Below are positions 19,058 through 27,547 of a DNA stretch of 64,000 bases, one piece after another. A program made the translations under genes and the position numbers. The DNA is from Halothiobacillus diazotrophicus (GTDB lineage: Bacteria; Pseudomonadota; Gammaproteobacteria; Halothiobacillales; Halothiobacillaceae), in the NCBI RefSeq assembly GCF_001663815.1, contig NZ_CP016027.1:2844965-2908964 (forward strand), written 5' to 3'. Every line of letters begins with the position of its first letter. Positions within the stretch are counted from its first letter, which is position 1. The notes beneath the pieces are model-generated. The model saw only the letters and a program-made list of their open reading frames with translations. It did not search any database and was not told where the DNA came from.

Positions 19058-21220
19058 ATGAATAGGTTGTTCAAGAAGTTTGTCCGTTTCGTATTACGCG
19101 GTCTGTTCCGCTACGTATTCCGGGTGGAGGTTCGCGATCTCGGCCACATTCGGTGGGGCGGTCGCCAATTGATCGTCGCGAATCACGAGTCCTATCTCGA
19201 CGGGGTGGTGATGGGCGTCTTTCTGCCGATCGATCCCGTGTTCGTCGTCCACACGGGCGTCATGCGCAATCGCTGGTTTCGCTGGGGTCTGAAGCTCGTG
19301 GATACCATCACCGTGGACCCGATGCATCCCATCGGCATGAAGACAGTGCTCAAGACCCTGACACAAGGGCGTCCGGTGGTCATCTTTCCCGAGGGGCGCA
19401 TCAGCGATACCGGGGGATTGATGAAGGTATACGACGGTCCGGCCATGCTGGCGGCGCGCGCCCAGGCCGAGATCATTCCGATCCGGCTGGACGGGTTGAA
19501 ACGCAGTTATTTCAGTCGGATGTCCGCCATTCAACCCAAGGCCCTGTTTCCCCATGTGACGCTGACGATCCTCCCGCCGACCCGTATCGCGTTGTCCGAC
19601 GCGCCGACGGCCCGTGCGCGGCGGGTCGATGCCGGCCATGCCATGCGCAATATCATGCAGCGCATGCTGTTCGCTTCCCGTCCGCCGCAAACGATCTGGC
19701 AGGCGTATCTGGCGACGACCCGGACCTTCGGACGTGGTCGCGACGTGATCGAGGACGTGCGCGCGCCGGAATATCGCTATGGCCAGATCCAATCCATGGC
19801 GTTGGTGCTGGGGCGCGTATTGGCCCGGTTGACCCGGGAGGGCGAGGCGATCGGTCTGCTATTGCCCAACCTGGCGGTGACGGTCGCCTTGTTCCTTGGC
19901 GTGAACGCGGTACGGCGTACGCCGGCCATGCTGAACTACAGCGCGGGGCCGAGTGGGATTTCCGCCGCCTGCCATACGGCACAGATCCGGACCATCGTGA
20001 CTTCGCGGGCCTTTCTGGAGCAGGCCAGGCTTTCCGGGCTGCTGACGGAGATCCCGTCGGTGCGGATCGTCTATATCGAGGATCTGCGGGATCTGGTTGG
20101 CTGGCGTGACCGGCTCTGGCTCCTGGGATTTGCCCGCTGGTTTCCGGCGCGGGCGGTGCCCGATGTCGCCAGTGCCGAGGATCCGGCTGCCATCCTGTTC
20201 ACCTCGGGTTCAGAAGGACGCCCCAAGGGGGTCGTCTTGTCGCACCGGGCCTTGATGGCGAACGTGGCTCAGATTCAGTCGCTGTTCGATCTGACGCCTG
20301 CGGACAAGGTCCTGAACGTGCTGCCCATTTTCCATGCCTTCGGTCTGACCGGCGGGCTGCTGCTACCCTTGCTGACCGGGGCACGCATCTTCCTGCACGT
20401 GTCTCCCCTGCATTACAAGCTGGTCCCTGAAATCGCCTACGACCGCAACTGTACCCTCCTGTTCGGCACCAGTACGTTCCTGGCGAATTACGGCAAGTTC
20501 GCGCACCCCTATGACTTCCACAAGCTGCGGTACGTGATTGCCGGCGCCGAGAAGCTCAGCGATGCGGTGCGCGCGCTCTGGTACGAAAAGTTCGGCCTGC
20601 GCATTCTTGAAGGCTATGGCGTGACGGAAACCGCGCCGGTTCTGGCGGTGAATACGCCCATGGCCTATCGAACCGGGACCGTCGGCCAGCTCCTGCCGGG
20701 CGTCGAGGCACAGTTGCGGCCGGTGCCGGGCATCGCCGAAGGCGGCGTGCTCTGCGTGCGTGCGCCGAATCTGATGTCCGGCTATCTTCGCTACGAGAAC
20801 CCGGGCCGGATCGAACCGCCCGAGGTCGAGGGCATGGGGGCCGGTTGGTACAGTACGGGCGACATCGTGACGATCGACGCCCAGGGCTTCGTCACGATCC
20901 TCGGTCGCCTGAAGCGATTTGCCAAGGTGGCCGGCGAGATGGTTTCCCTGGAGACCGTCGAATCGATCGCCCGGGCCGTCGCGCCCTCCGGCGATCATGC
21001 TGCCACCACGGTGCCCGATGTGCAGCGGGGCGAGCAGATCGTGCTGGTCACGACCGATCCGGCCCTCACGCGGGCGACCTTGACGGATACCTGCCGGCGG
21101 TTGGGCCAGCCGGAATTGGCAATCCCCCGACGAATCGTCATGATGGACGCGATACCCTTGCTGGGTACGGGCAAGGTGGATTATGTCCGGGTCAAGCAAC
21201 TGGCGGAGGCCGCAGCATGA
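19058..21220 (+). CDS. aas: Bifunctional 2-acylglycerophosphoethanolamine acyltransferase / acyl-ACP synthetase Aas
   Basis: The 720-residue protein matches the size of E. coli Aas (719). It has an N-terminal PlsC acyltransferase domain (NHESYLDG, FPEGRIS) and a C-terminal AMP-binding domain (FTSGSEGRPKGV; later GYGVTETAP and YSTGDIV). Aas re-acylates lysophosphatidylethanolamine in the inner membrane using fatty acid activated on ACP. ATG 19058 is set by AAGGAAG at 19043-19049. It overlaps lplT by ATGA. In E. coli lplT and aas also form an operon, in the reverse order. Confidence 0.9.
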   Translation: MNRLFKKFVRFVLRGLFRYVFRVEVRDLGHIRWGGRQLIVANHESYLDGVVMGVFLPIDPVFVVHTGVMRNRWFRWGLKLVDTITVDPMHPIGMKTVLKTLTQGRPVVIFPEGRISDTGGLMKVYDGPAMLAARAQAEIIPIRLDGLKRSYFSRMSAIQPKALFPHVTLTILPPTRIALSDAPTARARRVDAGHAMRNIMQRMLFASRPPQTIWQAYLATTRTFGRGRDVIEDVRAPEYRYGQIQSMALVLGRVLARLTREGEAIGLLLPNLAVTVALFLGVNAVRRTPAMLNYSAGPSGISAACHTAQIRTIVTSRAFLEQARLSGLLTEIPSVRIVYIEDLRDLVGWRDRLWLLGFARWFPARAVPDVASAEDPAAILFTSGSEGRPKGVVLSHRALMANVAQIQSLFDLTPADKVLNVLPIFHAFGLTGGLLLPLLTGARIFLHVSPLHYKLVPEIAYDRNCTLLFGTSTFLANYGKFAHPYDFHKLRYVIAGAEKLSDAVRALWYEKFGLRILEGYGVTETAPVLAVNTPMAYRTGTVGQLLPGVEAQLRPVPGIAEGGVLCVRAPNLMSGYLRYENPGRIEPPEVEGMGAGWYSTGDIVTIDAQGFVTILGRLKRFAKVAGEMVSLETVESIARAVAPSGDHAATTVPDVQRGEQIVLVTTDPALTRATLTDTCRRLGQPELAIPRRIVMMDAIPLLGTGKVDYVRVKQLAEAAA

Positions 21221-22467
21221 ATACGTCACCGGAGTCACCCGCGCAGGGTTTGCTGTCGCGCGGCATGGCGGCCCTGTTGGGGGCGCAGTTTCTTTCGGCC
21301 ATGGCCGATAATCTGCTGTTCGTCGCGGCGGTCGCCCTGCTCAAGCAGGCGTCCGACGGTGACGAGCTCCTGCCCCTGCTGCAGATTTCCTTCGTGCTCG
21401 CCTTTATCCTGCTCGCGCCCTACGTCGGTCCCTTCGCCGATGCCTTTTCGAAGGGACGGGTGATGTTCAATGCGAATCTCGTGAAGCTGGTCGGGGCAGC
21501 CCTCATCCTGATGGGGGTGAACCCGCTGATCGGTTATGCGGTGGCGGGGGTCGGGGCCGCCATCTACTCCCCGGCGAAATACGGCATCTTGACGCAGCTC
21601 GTGACGCCGAACCATCTGGTCAAGGCCAACAGCCTGCTGGAGGGCTCGACCATCGCCGCCATTCTGCTGGGTGTGCTGGCCGGCGGTTGGCTGGCGGATC
21701 GCTCGGTTCTGCTGGCCGTCGAGGTGGCGGCAGGATTCTATCTCCTGGCGGCGGCGGCCAACCTGGGGATACCCACCCTCCCGGTGATTCACGCACTGAC
21801 CTCATTTCGTGCGCTCGGTCGTCTGCCGCGCGTCTTCCTGAGCAATATGGCCGTGCTCTGGCGCAACCATGACGCGCGATTCAGTATTGCGGGAACCAGT
21901 CTGTTCTGGGGCATGGGCGCGTCGTTGCGGCTGCTGATGTTCGCCTGGGTGCCGGCAGCGCTGAATATTCTCGACAACCAGGCGCCTGCCAACCTGATGG
22001 GCATCGTGTCCGTCGGCATCGTGCTGGGTGCCGGCTTGGCCGCGTTTCTCGTGCGGGTGGATCAGGTCAACCGGGCGCTCGTCGGGGGGGTGCTGCTGGG
22101 GCCATTGATCGTGGCGCTGGCACCGATGAACAGCTACGAGATGGCTGTGATCGTATTGATCGGTCTAGGTGTTGCGGGCGGGTATTTCGTGGTGCCGCTC
22201 AACGCCTTGCTTCAGGAGCGTGGTCATGAAACCATCGGCGCCGGTCGGACGTTGGCGGTACAGAATCTGTTCGAAAATCTGGCCATGCTGGGCATGGCGG
22301 GGCTGTACTTTCTGGCCGTTGCCATCGGGATGAAACCGGTCGCAGTTGCCTATGGTTTCGGCGGGGTCGTGACCTTGGGCATGCTGGTGCTTGCCGGCTA
22401 CCGCTTGCGGCATTCGGCGCGGCGGGCCCGCAGTGCTGCGGGGGCGGTCGAATCCCTGCCAGACTGA
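21217..22467 (+). CDS. lplT: Lysophospholipid transporter LplT (MFS)
   Basis: The 416-residue major-facilitator protein has about 12 hydrophobic segments, with the LplT-like stretches SAMADNLLFVAAVALL and YSPAKYGILTQL. LplT flips lysophospholipids across the inner membrane to Aas for repair. The ATG overlaps the aas stop, and no in-frame start further upstream is credible because that sequence is aas coding. Together arsR-aas-lplT looks like a regulated membrane-lipid repair unit. Confidence 0.9.
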   Translation: MNTSPESPAQGLLSRGMAALLGAQFLSAMADNLLFVAAVALLKQASDGDELLPLLQISFVLAFILLAPYVGPFADAFSKGRVMFNANLVKLVGAALILMGVNPLIGYAVAGVGAAIYSPAKYGILTQLVTPNHLVKANSLLEGSTIAAILLGVLAGGWLADRSVLLAVEVAAGFYLLAAAANLGIPTLPVIHALTSFRALGRLPRVFLSNMAVLWRNHDARFSIAGTSLFWGMGASLRLLMFAWVPAALNILDNQAPANLMGIVSVGIVLGAGLAAFLVRVDQVNRALVGGVLLGPLIVALAPMNSYEMAVIVLIGLGVAGGYFVVPLNALLQERGHETIGAGRTLAVQNLFENLAMLGMAGLYFLAVAIGMKPVAVAYGFGGVVTLGMLVLAGYRLRHSARRARSAAGAVESLPD

Positions 22468-22488
22468 GGGCAAGCTGGGGATTGGTCG

Positions 22489-23091
22489 CTACCCATTTCC
22501 CATAGGGGCGAGGGGATCGATGCCGGCTTCCCGCAGCATCCGGGTCGTGGCGATCATGGGCAGTCCCAGAATGGCCGACGGGTCGGTGGAGGTCATGGAT
22601 TCGACCAGTGCTGCGCCCAGTCCCTCGGATTTCATGCTGCCGGCGGAGCCGAAAGGCTGCTCGATATCGATATATCGCGCAATTTCGGCGTCGGTGAGGT
22701 GTCGCATCTGTACTTCGACCGTTTCATGCCAGGTCAGCGGGCGCCGATCCGGGGTCAGAACGACCACGGCGACGTGAAAATCGATACGCTGCCCGGAAAG
22801 GGCGCGCAGTTGCGCCTGGGCCCCAGCCGCATCTCCGGGCTTGCCGAGGATACGGCCGTCGGATGCGACGACCTGATCCGAGCCGATGATTACTGCTTCG
22901 GGATGCCGCTCGGCGACCCGCAACGCCTTTTCCAGGGCCAGCCTCAGACAGGCTTCAAGTGCGGATTCGCCCGGCCGCAGGCTTTCGTCGATCTCCGGCT
23001 TGTCGATTTCATAGGGAATCTGCAGGCGATCCAGCAGATTGCGTCGGGTAGGGGAGGAGGAAGCGAGGACCAGATTCGGGGTTTTCGACAT
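22489..23091 (-). CDS. yceF: Maf-family nucleotide pyrophosphatase, YceF type
   Basis: The 200-residue Maf protein shows LVLASSSPTRRNLLD, the catalytic DQVV region (IIGSDQVVASDG), SGQRIDF and SEGLGAAL. YceF-type Maf proteins hydrolyse m7GTP and related modified nucleotides. The divergent neighbour yceD followed by rpmF-plsX-fabH is the E. coli arrangement and supports YceF rather than YhdE. ATG 23091 places homology at the N-terminus; ATG 23106 would add five residues. Neither has a strong ribosome site. Confidence 0.9.
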   Translation of the reverse strand: MSKTPNLVLASSSPTRRNLLDRLQIPYEIDKPEIDESLRPGESALEACLRLALEKALRVAERHPEAVIIGSDQVVASDGRILGKPGDAAGAQAQLRALSGQRIDFHVAVVVLTPDRRPLTWHETVEVQMRHLTDAEIARYIDIEQPFGSAGSMKSEGLGAALVESMTSTDPSAILGLPMIATTRMLREAGIDPLAPMGNG

Positions 23092-23098
23092 ATTCACT

Positions 23099-23127
23099 TT
23101 GCGCATCGGCTAATAAATCGCTAATAT
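23099..23127 (+). promoter_or_regulatory. Possible promoter of yceD-rpmF
   Basis: TTGCGC (23099-23104) and TAATAT (23122-23127) are 17 bp apart in the short divergent gap, 55 bp before yceD. The match is partial and the -35 overlaps the 5' end of yceF. Confidence 0.4.
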
Positions 23128-23182
23128 TATACGATTCTGGCAAGGCATTTCGTCGAGCGTTCCTGGCGTTGAGTAAGCAGGC

Positions 23183-23788
23183 ATGAATTCCAAAACCGTC
23201 CCAGGCGGCATCGACGCGAGCGTTCGCGTGCAACCTGTGTCCAGTCTGCCCGAAATCGGTGTGCGGGCGGCGTGTGATGGCGAGCGTGTCTTCGACGGTG
23301 CGGTGCTGGCCCGGGATCTGCCGCGGCTGGCATCGATGGTGCCGCAGGCCGCACCGGAGACGCCCTTGCGGTTCTCGGTGCGGTTCCATCGAGATGTCGT
23401 TCGGAACCTGCTGGCGGACATCACGGTGCGCACCGAGGTGGAACAGGCCTGTGCACGTTGCTTGCAGCCGATGACGATCCCGGTGACGGGGCAGTCCCTG
23501 CTGCAGTTCGTGTACAGCGACGAACAGGCCCAGCACGTGATGGATGAATGCGAGCCGGTGCTGATGGACGACGAGGGTGCCGTTTCCCTCGTCGATCTGC
23601 TGGAAGACGAGGCGCTGATGGCGGTGCCGTCCGTCGTCATGCACGAGCATCGGTGCCAGCCAGCTTGGCGGGAAGCGGATGATCTGCCGGGAGAACCGGC
23701 GGAAGCCTCGGATGAGCCGACCGAGCCCGAGCGCCCCAATCCCTTCGCGGAGCTTGCGAAGGCGTGGCGACGTTCGGACAAATCGTGA
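23183..23788 (+). CDS. yceD: YceD family (DUF177) 23S rRNA accumulation protein
   Basis: The 201-residue protein has the DUF177 CxxC-type segment (VEQACARCLQP), an acidic middle and the C-terminal motif RPNPFAELAKAW. YceD is needed for normal 23S rRNA accumulation in E. coli and plants. It is next to rpmF, as in most proteobacteria, and is probably co-transcribed with it. Confidence 0.88.
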   Translation: MNSKTVPGGIDASVRVQPVSSLPEIGVRAACDGERVFDGAVLARDLPRLASMVPQAAPETPLRFSVRFHRDVVRNLLADITVRTEVEQACARCLQPMTIPVTGQSLLQFVYSDEQAQHVMDECEPVLMDDEGAVSLVDLLEDEALMAVPSVVMHEHRCQPAWREADDLPGEPAEASDEPTEPERPNPFAELAKAWRRSDKS

Positions 23789-23893
23789 CGATACATCTTG
23801 TTGTGCCTGTGCCACTGATGAAGTGGGGCGCGCGCAAGTTTTTGGTTTAAACCCACTCCAACCGAGTGTGTGATTTTTGTTAGGAGTTAGAAA

Positions 23894-24082
23894 ATGGCTG
23901 TTCAGCAAAACAAAATGAGTCGTGCTAAGCGTGATTCTCGCCGTACCCACGATGCCCTGGTCAAGCCGACGCTGTCGGTCGATGCGACCAGCGGCGAAAC
24001 CCATCGTCGTCACCACGTGACCCCCGATGGTTTTTACCGTGGTCGGCGCGTGATTGCCGAGAAGAACACCTCAGAAGCCTGA
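23894..24082 (+). CDS. rpmF: 50S ribosomal protein L32
   Basis: The 62-residue basic protein begins [17 protein letters not shown] and has the L32 segment [14 protein letters not shown]. It has no cysteines, so it is the zinc-free form. TAGGAG at 23881-23886 is its ribosome site. A terminator follows before plsX. Confidence 0.97.
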   Translation: MAVQQNKMSRAKRDSRRTHDALVKPTLSVDATSGETHRRHHVTPDGFYRGRRVIAEKNTSEA

Positions 24083-24117
24083 TCCTCGATCTCGGCGATG
24101 ATGCGGAAATAAAGTAA

Positions 24118-24151
24118 CCTTGCGTGCCCGCGCGCGCAGGGTTTTTGTTTT
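24118..24151 (+). terminator. Terminator or attenuator between rpmF and plsX
   Basis: CCTTGCG (24118-24124) pairs with CGCAGGG (24135-24141), with one G-T pair, followed by TTTTTGTTTT. It may end the rpmF transcript or only reduce read-through into plsX. Confidence 0.75.
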
Positions 24152-24230
24152 GTCCGGCTTTTTTCGGTATTTGTCGCCCGGTGTTCCCCCGGCGAATTTT
24201 CTCCGGCGGATCGTGTCGGAAGTCTGTGTT

Positions 24231-24249
24231 GCGTGGCCCCTCGCCACGC
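24231..24249. other. Stem-loop in the plsX leader
   Basis: GCGTGGC (24231-24237) pairs perfectly with GCCACGC (24243-24249) over a 5-nt loop, about 70-80 bp before the plsX start. No T tract follows. The 24152-24319 leader otherwise shows nothing I recognise. Confidence 0.5.
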
Positions 24250-24319
24250 GACGTAAGGATCGGCGGAGTAGGTGGCTGCCGATGACATGATCATTTTCAG
24301 CTGGATGCGGTATTGAGGT

Positions 24320-25354
24320 ATGGCATTGTCCATGAGTGTACGAATTGCGATTGATGTGATGGGTGGCGACCATGGTCTGGTCGTTACCCTGGCGGCTGCG
24401 GCCCGTTTTCAGGAGGCGCATCCCGGCGTCACATTGCTTCTGGTTGGCGACGAGTCCCAGATTCGCCAGGAGTTGCCCCAGCATGGCCTTCGGGAAGGGG
24501 ATCTCCTGCATGTCGTTCATGCGCCCGAAGTCGTTTTGATGGACGAATCCCCGGCGGTTGCGCTGCGCAGCAAGAAGAAATCGTCGATGCGGGTGGCCAT
24601 CGACCTGGTGAAGGACGGCGCCGCCCAGGCGGCCGTCAGCGCCGGCAACACGGGCGCCCTGATGGCGACCGCAAAATTCGTACTGAAAACGCTGCCGGGG
24701 ATCGACCGGCCCGCGATCTGCACGGCGTTGCCCAGCATGACGGGGCATACCCATGTGCTGGATCTCGGGGCCAACGTGGAATGCAATGCCGAGCATTTGT
24801 TCCAGTTTGCCGTGATGGGCTCCGTGCTCGTCGAGGCCTACGACGACAACCCCGAACCGAAGGTCGGTCTGTTGAATGTCGGCGCCGAGGCGATCAAGGG
24901 CAACGATACGGTCAAGGCGGCTGCCGCTCTGCTGGAAGAGGGGCCCATCAATTACATCGGCTTCGTCGAGGGGGATGATATCTACCGGGGCGTGGCGGAC
25001 GTGGTCGTCTGTGATGGTTTCGTCGGTAACGTGGCCCTGAAGACCAGCGAGGGGTTGGCCAAGATGATCGCGCAATTCCTGCGTGAGGAATTCAACCGTA
25101 CCTGGCTGTCGAAAGCGGCTGCGGTATGTGCATTGCCGGTTCTGAAACGGCTCAAGAACCGCCTGGATCCCGGGCGCTACAATGGTGCCAGCCTGCTGGG
25201 GCTGCAAGGGATCGTGATCAAGAGTCACGGCGGGGCGGATGTACAGGCCTTCATCAGTGCCTTGGGCGTCGCCCTGCGGGAAATCGAGAAAGATGTACCT
25301 CGTCGGATTGATCAACGACTGGGGCAACTGCTGAACGAAAAGGAAATGGCATGA
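24320..25354 (+). CDS. plsX: Phosphate acyltransferase PlsX
   Basis: PlsX makes acyl-phosphate from acyl-ACP for phosphatidic acid synthesis. The 344-residue protein has the N-terminal [22 protein letters not shown], and the C-terminal [19 protein letters not shown] 24332 (MSVRIAID) is an alternative start; GAGG at 24315-24318 is too near the first and rather far from the second, so the choice is open. It overlaps fabH by ATGA. Confidence 0.95.
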   Translation: MALSMSVRIAIDVMGGDHGLVVTLAAAARFQEAHPGVTLLLVGDESQIRQELPQHGLREGDLLHVVHAPEVVLMDESPAVALRSKKKSSMRVAIDLVKDGAAQAAVSAGNTGALMATAKFVLKTLPGIDRPAICTALPSMTGHTHVLDLGANVECNAEHLFQFAVMGSVLVEAYDDNPEPKVGLLNVGAEAIKGNDTVKAAAALLEEGPINYIGFVEGDDIYRGVADVVVCDGFVGNVALKTSEGLAKMIAQFLREEFNRTWLSKAAAVCALPVLKRLKNRLDPGRYNGASLLGLQGIVIKSHGGADVQAFISALGVALREIEKDVPRRIDQRLGQLLNEKEMA

Positions 25355-26322
25355 ATCACGCGCGCATCACGGGAACGGGCAGTTACCTCCCCGAACGGAT
25401 CCTGACCAATCAGGATTTGGAACGGATGGTCGAAACCTCGGATACCTGGATTCGCGAACGGACCGGCATCGAGCAGCGGCACATTGCCGAAAAGGATCAG
25501 TTGACGTCGGATCTCGCCGAGCCCGCGGCGCGTCGTGCGCTGGAAGCCGCGGGTAAAACCCCGGCCGATGTCGATCTCCTGATCGTCGCGACGACCACGC
25601 CCGACCGCGTGTTCCCCTCCACGGCGTGTCTGCTGCAGCAGAAGCTGGGCATCCACGGCTCGCCCGCGTTCGATATCCAGGCCGTGTGCACCGGGTTCGT
25701 CTATGCCCTGAGTGTCGCGGAAAAATTCATCAAGACCGGCTCGGCGCGCTGCGCCCTGGTCATCGGGGCGGAAACGCTGTCCCGCATCGTGAACTGGCAG
25801 GATCGCAGCACCTGTGTGCTGTTCGCCGACGGTGCCGGTGCGGTGGTGCTGGAAGCCAGCGAGGAACCCGGCATCATCAGTACGCATATCCATGCGGATG
25901 GCGCCTACGAATCCCTGCTGACCACCGTGAAGCCCGGCCCGGATACCGATCCCGAGCGCCTGGCCGACGGTACGGCATTCATCGAGATGCGCGGCAACGA
26001 AGTCTTCAAGATGGCCGTGAATACGCTCGGCCGGATCGTGGACGAAACGCTGGCGGCGGCCGGCATGGGCTATCAGGATATCGATTGGCTGGTGCCCCAC
26101 CAGGCGAATATCCGCATCATCCAGGCCACCGCCCGCAAACTGGATCTACCCATGGATCGCGTGGTGGTCACCGTGAATCGGCATGGCAACACTTCGGCCG
26201 CCTCGGTGCCTCTGGCTCTGGATACGGCCGTGCGGGACGGGCGGATCAAACGGGGCGACAAGATTCTTCTCGAGGCTTTCGGCGGCGGTTTCACCTGGGG
26301 TTCCGCGCTAATCCGGTTCTGA
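25351..26322 (+). CDS. fabH: 3-oxoacyl-ACP synthase III (KAS III)
   Basis: FabH condenses acetyl-CoA with malonyl-ACP to start fatty acid synthesis. The 323-residue protein has the catalytic triad in its usual motifs: Cys113 (AVCTGF), His250 (VPHQANIRI) and Asn280 ([10 protein letters not shown]), plus the C-terminal [13 protein letters not shown]. It follows plsX by overlap. fabD, fabG and acpP are not in the window, so the usual fab cluster is interrupted after fabH. Confidence 0.97.
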   Translation: MNHARITGTGSYLPERILTNQDLERMVETSDTWIRERTGIEQRHIAEKDQLTSDLAEPAARRALEAAGKTPADVDLLIVATTTPDRVFPSTACLLQQKLGIHGSPAFDIQAVCTGFVYALSVAEKFIKTGSARCALVIGAETLSRIVNWQDRSTCVLFADGAGAVVLEASEEPGIISTHIHADGAYESLLTTVKPGPDTDPERLADGTAFIEMRGNEVFKMAVNTLGRIVDETLAAAGMGYQDIDWLVPHQANIRIIQATARKLDLPMDRVVVTVNRHGNTSAASVPLALDTAVRDGRIKRGDKILLEAFGGGFTWGSALIRF

Positions 26323-26352
26323 GGCCGGCGACATCGGCGCGACGAGGCGGAT

Positions 26353-26838
26353 ATGGCACAGGAAATCGAGCGAAAATATCTTCTTAAGGATGGCTCCTGG
26401 CGCGATGCGGTGACCGAATCCCGTCGCATGACCCAGGGCTACCTGACGACGCTGTCGGGTGGTGCGCGTGCTTCGGTCCGCGTCCGTGTATCTGGCGATG
26501 CCGCCTTTCTGAACATCAAGAGCATGACGCTCGGCGTCTCCCGCGATGAATTCGAATACCCCATTCCCGTCGCGGATGCGCAGCATATGCTCGACCATCT
26601 CTGCTCCGGCGCTGTGATCGACAAATGGCGTCACTACGTGCGTTTCGGCGGTCTGCTCTGGGAAATCGACGAGTTTCTGGGGGCGAACGCGGGGCTCGTC
26701 GTCGCGGAAGTCGAGCTGTCCTCGGAGGATCAGGCCATCACGCTGCCGGACTGGGCGGGCGCCGAAGTGTCCGACGATCCGCGGTACTATAATGTGTCTT
26801 TGGTTGAACATCCGTATGCCCAGTGGAAGGACGTTTGA
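26353..26838 (+). CDS. CYTH-domain protein
   Basis: The 161-residue single-domain protein begins with the diagnostic EIERKYLL motif and has alternating Arg/Lys and Glu strands (RVRVSG, FLNIKS, WEIDEF, VVAEVEL) that form the CYTH tunnel for polyphosphate substrates. Stand-alone CYTH proteins are usually inorganic triphosphatases; a few are class IV adenylate cyclases. The reaction here is not decided by sequence. It sits 30 bp after fabH and may be co-transcribed. Confidence 0.85.
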   Translation: MAQEIERKYLLKDGSWRDAVTESRRMTQGYLTTLSGGARASVRVRVSGDAAFLNIKSMTLGVSRDEFEYPIPVADAQHMLDHLCSGAVIDKWRHYVRFGGLLWEIDEFLGANAGLVVAEVELSSEDQAITLPDWAGAEVSDDPRYYNVSLVEHPYAQWKDV

Positions 26839-26905
26839 TGACCGAGGGTCGGTGCCGATGGGATGCGTTGTTCAGTGGCTCGGCGTTGCGGGGGTGTAGA
26901 TACAG

Positions 26906-27544
26906 ATGATTCGCGTCATGATCGTGGATGACCATACGATGGTCCGCAAGGCCCTTGCGCATTTGATCGGCAGTGAACAGGATATCCAGGTCGCCGCGGA
27001 GGCCGACAGTGGCGAATCGGCACTCACGCAGCTCAAGTCGGAGCATGTGGACGTGGTGCTCTGCGACATCCACATGCCCGGCATGGGTGGGTTGGAAGCC
27101 ATCCGGCGTATCCAGGCGCGTTATCCCGACGTGGGCCTGATCGCCGTCACCGCCGAGGCGGATGCCGCGCTGGCCCGTTCGGTTCTGGAAGCGGGCGTAC
27201 ATGGTTACGTCACCAAGGACGCGCCGCCCCACGAATTGATCACCGCCATCGATCATGCGTGCCACAAGACCCGCTTCATTTCCTCCCGCATCGCTCAGGA
27301 AATCGCCCTGCAGTCGATGCGCAAGACCACCGATCCCTTCGATGCCCTGTCCAGCCGGGAACAGCAGGTGCTGATGATGATCCTGGAGGGGAAATCCAAC
27401 CAGTTCATCTCCGATGCCCTGTGCGTCAGCCCCAAGACGGTGAGTACCTACAAGGTGCGCCTCCAGGAAAAACTGGGCGTGTCGAACGATATCGAGTTGC
27501 TGCGTCTGGCCGTGAAGACCGGCCGTATCGTCTTCAGCGAGTGA
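26906..27544 (+). CDS. uvrY: Response regulator UvrY/GacA
   Basis: The 212-residue NarL-type regulator has a receiver with Asp54 (VVLCDIHMPGMGG) and Lys in YVTKDAPP, and a LuxR-type HTH (LSSREQQVLMMILEGKSNQFIS; SPKTVSTYKVRLQEKL). The order uvrY-uvrC is conserved in gammaproteobacteria. UvrY/GacA is phosphorylated by BarA/GacS and drives CsrB-type small RNAs. The kinase and target RNAs are not in the window. Confidence 0.93.
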   Translation: MIRVMIVDDHTMVRKALAHLIGSEQDIQVAAEADSGESALTQLKSEHVDVVLCDIHMPGMGGLEAIRRIQARYPDVGLIAVTAEADAALARSVLEAGVHGYVTKDAPPHELITAIDHACHKTRFISSRIAQEIALQSMRKTTDPFDALSSREQQVLMMILEGKSNQFISDALCVSPKTVSTYKVRLQEKLGVSNDIELLRLAVKTGRIVFSE

Positions 27545-27547
27545 CCG

